A DNA stretch of 23,591 nucleotides from a virus: IMG/VR virus record IMGVR_UViG_3300009506_000651, positions 1 to 23,591 of that record. One strand, given 5' to 3'. Below, in pieces: positions 1-5,345 of the stretch. The notes beneath the pieces are model-generated. The model was not told the origin of the DNA and ran no database searches. It saw only the letters and a list, made by a program, of their open reading frames with translations. Position numbers and translations under genes: made by a program. Numbering within the stretch: the stretch's first letter is position 1; every line of letters starts with the position of its first letter.

Positions 1-4
1 CACG

Positions 5-226
5 ATGCCTAAGTTCGACTTCTCGTGGAGCCCGGCATACGATCAGATAATGGCGCAGATCAAGGACATGTCTGCAGCGCTGGAGGCCTTGGCAGAAGCC
101 ATCGAGAGAGTGAACGCAGCGTGGAATCGGCTTCCCAGGGACGGGTATGAATGCCTTGAGTTCATCCCATCCGAGGACGAGCGGCACATTGTAGAGAGGG
201 CGAACGGACAGGAGCACGATGCCTAG
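5..226 (+). CDS. Small hypothetical phage protein upstream of portal
   Basis: A 73-residue ORF that starts four bases into the window and overlaps the portal start by 8 bases, so it looks like the preceding gene of the same operon. The middle (about residues 14-42) is Ala/Glu/Met-rich and would form an amphipathic helix or short coiled coil; the C-terminal third is acidic. No signal peptide, membrane segment or enzyme motif is visible. The ribosome site lies outside the window, so the true start may be further upstream. Its place before the portal is often occupied by terminase-portal spacer genes, but I do not recognise a family and assign no function. Confidence 0.6.
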   Translation: MPKFDFSWSPAYDQIMAQIKDMSAALEALAEAIERVNAAWNRLPRDGYECLEFIPSEDERHIVERANGQEHDA

Positions 227-1892
227 TTTGAGAGAGCGCGCTGCGAGACGGCTCATGCGGCCGATGTACGAGCGCATGGCCCACAACCTGAGCTTCCTGG
301 ATGACGTGATCGACAAGCGGTCCTGGTTACTGGAGGACCTGGACGTCCAGGAAGCAATCGACATGAATCCGACCAGCCTCCACCATCGGCGGGACATCCT
401 ACTCACAGGCCAGGGCGATCCGACCGAGGACGAGCGCCTCCAGGCTGTGGGAGAGTCTAGGCGCCTCTACCGGCGGACACCACTGGGAGCTCGCATGGTC
501 GGCATCTGGACCGACTTCGGGTTCGGGCTTGACGTGGAGGTCGGGCCCAGGGGCAAGGAGGCCCAAGGGGTCTGGGAGGAGTTCTGGGGAGCACGGCGCA
601 ATCGGCCGGTGCTGAACGCCCGGAACATCCACGTGCTGAGCGATGCCACGCTGACAGACGGCGAGCTCTTCCTCATCGCGTACGTGGACAAGCGGACGGG
701 CATGGTCACGCTGCGCAGGCGCCCGACCGAGGAGTGGAGCGAGATCGTGCGCGACCCGGATGACGAGTCGGTGCCGCTCTTCTATAAGCGTGAGTGGACC
801 AACGACGAGACGTTCCAGACGCAGGCCCTTTACTACCGGGACTGGCTCTACGACGAGACGCACTCGGAGGTCCCTGACCTGCTGGACGGCGACGACTCGG
901 ATGCAGACTGGATGCCTCCCGATGATGAGCGGGCGGACATGCAGGACCCGGAGACCGACGTCATGGTGCTGCACGCCGCCAGGAACGAGGACAACAACGG
1001 GCGCGGCTGGCCAATGCTCTATCCGGCGGCGTTCTGGATTAGGGCATACCGCAAGACGACGCTCGACCTGATGAGCGTCACCGAGGCCAACGCGCAGTAC
1101 GTCCGGCAGCACGAGGTGGCGGGCGGGTCCCGGGCCGTGACCCAGCTCCGCGACTTCCTACGCTCCTCCTGGGCAGACACGACCGCCTCGACTGAGACAA
1201 ACCCGCCACCGGCAGCTGGCGCGGCCTACATCACCAACCAGCAAGAGAAGCTCAACGAGGTCCCACTGAACCGGGCGGCCTCCGAGGGCAAGGAGATCAT
1301 GGACATCTTGATCGGCCAAGCCGGGCTCGCGGGCGGGCTCTATCCGCACTGGCTGGGACGGGGAGAGGCGTTCCGCCTGGCCACCGCGACGGCGATGGAG
1401 GTGCCGACCATGCGGCAGTTCCTCCGCTATCAGACATGGTGGGCCGACGTCTGGCAGGACCTCGTGCACCTCGTGCTCTGGGCCGCGCAGGAGTACGGCG
1501 GCTACGTCTACGAGAACGAGCGCCGCGAGACCGTCGATGCCTTCGACGTGGACGTGGACGTCTCGACGAACGCTGTGGTCGAGAAGGACGTCGCGTCGTT
1601 CGCCCAGGCGCTGAACCTACTTGCGCCGTACGCTCGTGACTCCCAGACGCTGAGCAGACTGGCCCTCCAGGCGCTGAACGTCCCGGAGATCCAAGAGGTC
1701 CTGGACAAGCTCTATCCGCCCGAGGAGACGGCGCCAGAGGAGCGAAAGCTCACGCGGCTCGACTGGGGTGTGATCGAGGCAACGCTCAGGGCACTCGGAG
1801 AGGAGCAGCTGGAGGATGGGCAGCGGGAGATCCTGGCGGCTCAGGCGCTCGCGATTCTCGGAGGAACCGATGGGCATCCTATCACCGACTGA
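219..1892 (+). CDS. Phage portal protein
   Basis: Portal of 557 residues, the dodecameric ring at the capsid vertex through which DNA is packaged and to which the neck binds. The length is typical for the family. Support comes from the sequence layout: an N-terminal alpha/beta part, a central beta-rich part with several acidic loops (about residues 195-250), and a C-terminal helical stretch around residues 370-420. The Leu-Tyr-Pro-His-Trp-Leu-Gly motif followed by an Ala/Thr-rich helix there resembles the crown/stem helices of SPP1/HK97-like portals. Start is ATG with AGGAG at 210-214, overlapping the previous gene. The 3' end overlaps the head morphogenesis gene by 23 bases, the classic portal then minor-head pairing. 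Assignment rests on remembered family features plus synteny; no alignment was run. Confidence 0.88.
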   Translation: MPSLRERAARRLMRPMYERMAHNLSFLDDVIDKRSWLLEDLDVQEAIDMNPTSLHHRRDILLTGQGDPTEDERLQAVGESRRLYRRTPLGARMVGIWTDFGFGLDVEVGPRGKEAQGVWEEFWGARRNRPVLNARNIHVLSDATLTDGELFLIAYVDKRTGMVTLRRRPTEEWSEIVRDPDDESVPLFYKREWTNDETFQTQALYYRDWLYDETHSEVPDLLDGDDSDADWMPPDDERADMQDPETDVMVLHAARNEDNNGRGWPMLYPAAFWIRAYRKTTLDLMSVTEANAQYVRQHEVAGGSRAVTQLRDFLRSSWADTTASTETNPPPAAGAAYITNQQEKLNEVPLNRAASEGKEIMDILIGQAGLAGGLYPHWLGRGEAFRLATATAMEVPTMRQFLRYQTWWADVWQDLVHLVLWAAQEYGGYVYENERRETVDAFDVDVDVSTNAVVEKDVASFAQALNLLAPYARDSQTLSRLALQALNVPEIQEVLDKLYPPEETAPEERKLTRLDWGVIEATLRALGEEQLEDGQREILAAQALAILGGTDGHPITD

Positions 1893-2547
1893 CCTGTTCG
1901 TTCCGACCTGGCTAGACGGCTGGACCACGACGAGCCTGGAGGAGGTCGTCAACCGGGTAGGGACAGCGGGCTACCAGGAGTGGACGGCAAAGGTCCGGGA
2001 GGTCACGAATAACGTCTACCTGGACTGGTCAGGCTGGAGCCGCGTCACCCAATGGCCCGTGATGGAGGCACAGGTTGCGACCTCCTGGCGTAGGGCATGG
2101 GCGGACGGGATCAAAGAGTTCGGCCTAACCTTGGACGACATGACTGCCGAGGAGCTCCTGGCCCTGAACGCGCAGATCATGGACGACCAGAACCAGGTGC
2201 GCGGCTACGTGGAATGGGTGGACGCCAACCGGGCTTCCTACGAGATCAGCCACATCCAGGACGGGCGGCAAACATCCTGGACCGAATGGACCCGCCAGGC
2301 CTTTGCCCTTGATCGGTGGAAGAAGGTCGAGGCCCGGATGCGGGTCTGGTGGAACAGCTACCACCGCGTCCAGAACATGGCCCGGCAGCTCGCAGCGGGC
2401 GACCGCCCGATGGAGTGGGTGCTCGGGCCGACGGAACACTGCACGAGCTGCTCCAACTATGCCGGGAGAGTCTACAGGGCGTCGACCTGGCTGAAGTACG
2501 GAATCCGTCCGCAGATGCCAAGCCTCGAGTGCGGCGGCTTCAATTGA
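1870..2547 (+). CDS. Head morphogenesis / minor capsid protein (Mu gpF / SPP1 gp7-like), apparently truncated at a TGA
   Basis: Minor head protein of 225 residues that normally associates with the portal during procapsid assembly. The start at 1870 is chosen over the in-frame codon at 1816 because GGAGGA lies at 1860-1865. The C-terminal part carries the family's Cys-rich motif: a Cys-x-x-Cys pair (CTSC, about residue 194) followed by Trp, an Arg-Pro-Gln and then CGGFN. Relatives usually continue with Cys-x-Cys-x-Leu. Here the codon at the first of these two Cys is TGA (2545-2547), and the same frame carries on as QCSL and 15 more residues to a second TGA at 2605-2607. The gene is therefore either truncated by one substitution, read through, or recoded. 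The stop overlaps a possible TTG start of the next ORF. Confidence 0.82.
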   Translation: MGILSPTDLFVPTWLDGWTTTSLEEVVNRVGTAGYQEWTAKVREVTNNVYLDWSGWSRVTQWPVMEAQVATSWRRAWADGIKEFGLTLDDMTAEELLALNAQIMDDQNQVRGYVEWVDANRASYEISHIQDGRQTSWTEWTRQAFALDRWKKVEARMRVWWNSYHRVQNMARQLAAGDRPMEWVLGPTEHCTSCSNYAGRVYRASTWLKYGIRPQMPSLECGGFN

Positions 2548-2852
2548 CAGTGCTCGCTCCGGGCGACGTCGTCGCCCGTCACGCGAGGAAGGCCTCCGGG
2601 ACCGTGACCGCCTGGGACAAGCTGGCGCTCCGCCTCCAGAGCGCGGCCTATCGCGGATGCAAGGGCCACGCCTATTCCGAGATGAGCATCAAGCTGATCT
2701 TCGTCGAGGGTGAGCTCTACGGCTGGAGCGATCCCAAGCTGGGCATCGACTACGTTGAGACGCCATTCGACCCGGAGAGGCTGGCCGATGCACGGGTGGA
2801 GATCGGCAATGGGCAGAGAGCGAAAGGCCTTGACTCGGAGCCTGGGCCGTGA
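2544..2852 (+). CDS. Small hypothetical protein downstream of head morphogenesis gene
   Basis: About 102 residues if it starts at TTG 2544 (TTGA overlap with the previous stop); GTG 2550 and ATG 2682 are alternatives. There is no good Shine-Dalgarno, so translation would rely on coupling. The C-terminal half, from about residue 47, reads like a real protein: a beta strand (SIKLIFVEGELYGW), then an acidic segment with Pro-Phe-Asp-Pro-Glu. G+C-rich third positions persist along the frame. The first 20 codons share sequence with the possible read-through extension of the upstream gene, so the 5' part is ambiguous. Its last codons overlap the promoter at 2830-2858. I do not recognise a family. 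Confidence 0.55.
   Translation: MTVLAPGDVVARHARKASGTVTAWDKLALRLQSAAYRGCKGHAYSEMSIKLIFVEGELYGWSDPKLGIDYVETPFDPERLADARVEIGNGQRAKGLDSEPGP
2560..2578 (+). other. Perfect hairpin just after the head-morphogenesis TGA
   Basis: CGGGCGAC at 2560-2567 and GTCGCCCG at 2571-2578 form a perfect 8-bp stem with a 3-nt GTC loop. Twenty nucleotides separate the TGA (2545-2547) from the loop, and the loop begins with G. That matches the loose geometric rules used for bacterial SECIS elements, and it would also suit a read-through-stimulating stem. It may equally be a chance palindrome in G+C-rich coding DNA. Confidence 0.5.
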
Positions 2853-2858
2853 TATAAT
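2830..2858 (+). promoter_or_regulatory. Sigma70-like promoter, TTGACT-N17-TATAAT
   Basis: TTGACT at 2830-2835 is separated by exactly 17 bases from a perfect TATAAT at 2853-2858, which predicts transcription starting near G2865. It sits at the end of the preceding small ORF and reads into the block of adhesin-like and capsid genes. I saw no comparable promoter elsewhere in the window, where A+T-rich hexamers are rare, so this is unlikely to be background. Confidence 0.8.
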
Positions 2859-2864
2859 GCACTT

Positions 2865-2927
2865 GACCGAGTGATTATCATCTCGGTCCTCCTTTCATGG
2901 GCCTCCGGTTTCATCGCCCGGAGGCCC
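2865..2927 (+). promoter_or_regulatory. Two leader hairpins at the predicted 5' end of the transcript
   Basis: Hairpin I pairs GACCGAG (2865-2871) with CTCGGTC (2882-2888), starting at the predicted +1 base. Hairpin II pairs GGGCCTCCGG (2899-2908) with CCGGAGGCCC (2918-2927), a perfect 10-bp stem with a 9-nt loop. A 5'-terminal stem of this kind is known to protect phage and bacterial mRNAs from decay. The CCTCC segments at 2888-2892 and 2902-2906 could alternatively pair with the GGAGG ribosome site at 2996-3000, so a switch is conceivable. Region 2853-3005 holds no other gene. Confidence 0.6.
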
Positions 2928-2952
2928 GGCACAACCAGATAGCAAAGCCAAC

Positions 2953-2985
2953 AAAGGCGGTACCTCATAGCGAGGGCCGCCTTTT
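2953..2985 (+). terminator. Terminator-like hairpin in the leader (possible attenuator)
   Basis: AAAGGCGG (2953-2960) pairs with CCGCCTTT (2977-2984), and the stem continues inside as CCTC (2963-2966) with GAGG (2972-2975) around a 5-nt loop. A T-run (2982-2985) then a T-rich stretch (TCTTTCT) follow. This has the form of an intrinsic terminator but lies downstream of the promoter and only about 20 bases before the next start codon. It would therefore act as an attenuator, or as the 3' end of a short RNA of about 120 nt. The T-run is interrupted, so termination may be partial. Confidence 0.55.
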
Positions 2986-3005
2986 CGTCTTTCTCGGAGG
3001 TGCAC

Positions 3006-3485
3006 ATGGTCAGCGTAGTCGACTCAGCCACCTTGGCGATCGGCCTCAGCGCAAGAGGGCAGGCCAGGGCGAGCGCGGCCCTTCCAGCGGCAGGAGCCTG
3101 GGAGACAAGCCCGACCGAGCTGTTCGTGAGCGAGGCAAGCTGGCTGACGATCTTCCTGACGTATACGCGGGGTGCGGCCGGTGGCGCCTACGACTGGCAG
3201 CTCGAGGTCTCGCCTTACGCCATCACGGCAGACGTGCCCGCAGGTGCTCAGGAATGGGGTGACGTGACGGCCTATGCGGTGGGCGCCGTCGTGGCCGGGG
3301 TCGATACCCAGAGCCAGATGCAGGAAGAATATGTGAACTACGGCTCGACTGGAGCGGCCGCCGAGATGAACGTGTTCGGTCCGATCCATCTGGGCGGCGC
3401 CGTCGAACGCATCCGGATCAGGTGCCGGGAGACCGGCGTAGTCGGAACGCCCGGGACGCTTCAGATCGAGATCATGGCACAGTAG
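3006..3485 (+). CDS. Hypothetical virion protein, beta-rich
   Basis: 159 residues. ATG 3006 is chosen over in-frame GTG 3000 because GGAGG at 2996-3000 would otherwise overlap the start codon. The sequence is rich in Ala, Gly, Thr and Val with alternating hydrophobic strands and has no Lys, as expected for a compact beta-sandwich such as a head fibre or decoration domain. The C-terminal strands (IRIRCRETG, then LQIEIMAQ) support this. It is the first gene after the leader and shares its style with the next gene (3495). No signal peptide or catalytic motif is seen. I cannot name the family; a capsid-exposed structural role is inferred from position and composition. Confidence 0.7.
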   Translation: MVSVVDSATLAIGLSARGQARASAALPAAGAWETSPTELFVSEASWLTIFLTYTRGAAGGAYDWQLEVSPYAITADVPAGAQEWGDVTAYAVGAVVAGVDTQSQMQEEYVNYGSTGAAAEMNVFGPIHLGGAVERIRIRCRETGVVGTPGTLQIEIMAQ

Positions 3486-3494
3486 GAGGGCCGC

Positions 3495-3998
3495 ATGCTA
3501 TCGCTTGCAAGGCAGATCCAGAACGCGATCGCGGTCCTCATCGGCGGCGTGGAGGTCTCGGCCACGAACCCGATGCCCATCTCTGACACATGGCGCTCCG
3601 ATCTCCAGAGCGATGAGACGGCTAACGATTCCGACAAGACCTTCACAGTTCCAGCCGACACCGAGTGGCAGATTCTGTGGATCTGGGTCGAGTTCACGTC
3701 CACTGGCACGGCAGGAGCCCGCCAACTGGTCGTCCAGCTCCAAGACTCCGGAAGCGATGTGATCGGCGAGGTCCGGGTCGGGACAACCCAGGCCGCCTCG
3801 CTTACCTACAACTACATGATCGCCTCCTCCCTCGCGGACCTGACCGCCCTCCGGGACACCGACTGGCTGATGACGCCCTTCCCGCCCACGACCGTCCTCG
3901 AGGCGGGCGACAAGATCCGCATCTACGACAATAACGCGGTCGATGCCGCAGCCGACGACATGGTGATCCAGATGGGGATCGCCACGAGAGGAGTCTAG
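3495..3998 (+). CDS. Hypothetical virion protein, beta-sandwich-like
   Basis: 167 residues; the ribosome site is GGAGG at 3485-3489, fused to the upstream stop as TAGGAGG. After a short N-terminal helix (residues 2-17) the protein is strand-rich: DKTFTVPADTEWQILWIWVEF, then RQLVVQLQDSG, EVRVG and IRIYDNN, ending with a strand near the C terminus. This alternation is typical of jelly-roll or Ig-like phage structural domains. It belongs to the block of surface-protein candidates between the head morphogenesis and protease genes. No enzyme signature is present, and the functional inference is limited to a structural or adhesive role. Confidence 0.7.
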   Translation: MLSLARQIQNAIAVLIGGVEVSATNPMPISDTWRSDLQSDETANDSDKTFTVPADTEWQILWIWVEFTSTGTAGARQLVVQLQDSGSDVIGEVRVGTTQAASLTYNYMIASSLADLTALRDTDWLMTPFPPTTVLEAGDKIRIYDNNAVDAAADDMVIQMGIATRGV

Positions 3999-3999
3999 C

Positions 4000-4644
4000 A
4001 TGGCCATTCCCTCAGCAGACCTCAAGCTCCGCTCGGGCGACACGGGATTTGTGATGAGCCAAGGCTCGCTTCAGATGACCAAGCGCTGGGAGGTCTACCA
4101 CGCGACGCTCGGCGATGTGATTGCCACCGGATCAGGCTCGCAGTTCGTCCCGACCATCGCATCGTTCCCGGCCGCTGACGACAAGCTCGAGGTCCAGGCC
4201 GGGGCCTTCCTAGGCGCGGTTCAGGAGATGCACAAGGCGATTGCGGCCATTGGCGGCTTCTCCGCCTGGGATGCCAACCTGATCCTCGACGCCTGGATGC
4301 AAGACGAGGACGGGCTCCATCACCCGATCTGCGGGGACCTCGCAGCGACACCGGCTGATCTGATCGCGAGGGTGAACGCGATCCTGGCAGGACGCCTTCC
4401 TCCTCCCACCTGGGCATGGGCCCGGCCGGGGGCAGCCGGGCAGGTCCAGGTCAAGATCGTGGCGGTACCGGGCGCAGCAAGTTACAACGTCTATGATGGC
4501 GAGGACTTGATCGGGAACGTCCCGAACGGCGCCTGGCAGACGATCGGTGGGCTCAGCGCTGGGCCCTATTCTGTGAGGACAGCGGGCTTCGACGGGGCTG
4601 ATGTGGGCATTCTTTCGTTTGCAATTCAGGTGGAGGTGACATGA
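4000..4644 (+). CDS. Putative virion protein with C-terminal Fn3-like domain
   Basis: 214 residues, with GAGGAG at 3988-3993 before the ATG. Residues 1-75 look beta-rich; 70-130 are helical and acidic (an Ala-rich helix, then a second helix with Asp-rich loops). From about residue 148 to the end the pattern matches a fibronectin type III / Ig-like sandwich: a VKIVAVPGAASYNVYDGE strand pair, a GGL turn and a YSVRTAGFDG strand. Such domains are common in phage surface proteins and are thought to bind cell-surface sugars weakly. The stop overlaps the next start (ATGA at 4641), implying translational coupling to the LamG-like protein, so the two may act together on the particle. Confidence 0.68.
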   Translation: MAIPSADLKLRSGDTGFVMSQGSLQMTKRWEVYHATLGDVIATGSGSQFVPTIASFPAADDKLEVQAGAFLGAVQEMHKAIAAIGGFSAWDANLILDAWMQDEDGLHHPICGDLAATPADLIARVNAILAGRLPPPTWAWARPGAAGQVQVKIVAVPGAASYNVYDGEDLIGNVPNGAWQTIGGLSAGPYSVRTAGFDGADVGILSFAIQVEVT

Positions 4645-5345
4645 GTCCAAGGCGCGAAGGGCTACATGGCGTCGGAATGGTCAGCGCCCTTCGCGGCACT
4701 GGCCCGCAAGCTGCTGGCGCAGCAAACGGGTGGTGGGACAATTTCGGAGCCATCAGCTGTTGTGTCGCGGCCTATCAGCCTAAGGGCGCAGTCTCGTTGG
4801 CTGATAGCTATACCGACTTGTCTGGCAATGGTAATAATTGCAGTCTGGGCGTGGCTCCTGGCTGGGCAGCCGGGACCGGATGGACATTTAATGGGATCAA
4901 CCAATATCTGGACACGGGAGTGACACCAGTACTAGACACCACATGGAGCATGGCTATCCAATACGCTAATGTCACGGCGCAACCTCCAATTAAGATCATT
5001 ATGGGCGCTTTTGATGCCGCAGGGCGCGGGATGTATATCTCTCCGACTACTACAGGAAACCCAAGATCGTTTCGCTACGGTATAGCTGGCGCTGGCGTTG
5101 TGGATTTCCTGACGGGCAATGCGATCATAGCAGGTAACCCGGCATATCGCAATGGGGTCTTCAACCAGAACTGTGCTTCGGTTACTGCATGGGCACCTGG
5201 GTCAATCTATATTGGCGCCAATAATCAAACCAGCGCCGGGATAAGTTATCCTAGTGATGGGGATGTATCAGCGGCAGCAATTTATGACTGCGTGCTCACA
5301 GCGCCGCAAGTAGCAATACTAGCTGCGGCAATGGCGGCTATTTAA
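4641..5345 (+). CDS. LamG / concanavalin A-like lectin-domain protein
   Basis: 234 residues beginning with a perfect GGAGGTGA ribosome site (4632-4639). Residues 1-45 form a G+C-rich N-terminal segment; residues 45-234 look like a LamG/ConA-like jelly roll. Supporting motifs are an Asp-Leu-Ser-Gly-Asn-Gly-Asn turn, then WTFNGINQYLDTG, a TWSMAIQYANV strand, and a late YIGANNQ strand followed by a C-terminal IYDCVLTAPQVAILAA helix. This matches the ending of many LamG proteins (strand, then T-x-x-Q-V-x-x-L). Such domains bind glycans or other surface ligands. Codons and base content from about 4780 on are clearly more A+T-rich (about half G+C) than the flanking genes, suggesting acquisition by transfer. 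The gene ends TAATG, sharing a base with the next start. Confidence 0.75.
   Translation: MSPRREGLHGVGMVSALRGTGPQAAGAANGWWDNFGAISCCVAAYQPKGAVSLADSYTDLSGNGNNCSLGVAPGWAAGTGWTFNGINQYLDTGVTPVLDTTWSMAIQYANVTAQPPIKIIMGAFDAAGRGMYISPTTTGNPRSFRYGIAGAGVVDFLTGNAIIAGNPAYRNGVFNQNCASVTAWAPGSIYIGANNQTSAGISYPSDGDVSAAAIYDCVLTAPQVAILAAAMAAI
4654..4694 (+). repeat. Inverted repeat inside the LamG gene start
   Basis: GCGAAGGGC (4654-4662) and GCCCTTCGC (4686-4694) form a perfect 9-bp stem around a 23-nt loop, starting 13 bases into the LamG gene. The two beta-helix genes have comparable perfect repeats soon after their starts. Confidence 0.55.

Noticed and set aside
2316-2543. Upstream extension of the small ORF ending at 2852
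   Set aside because: The portion before 2544 overlaps the head morphogenesis gene out of frame and is not protein-like.
3524-3533. CGCGATCGCG palindrome near the start of the 3495 gene
   Set aside because: A 10-bp palindrome without loop in G+C-rich DNA is likely by chance and has no supporting context.
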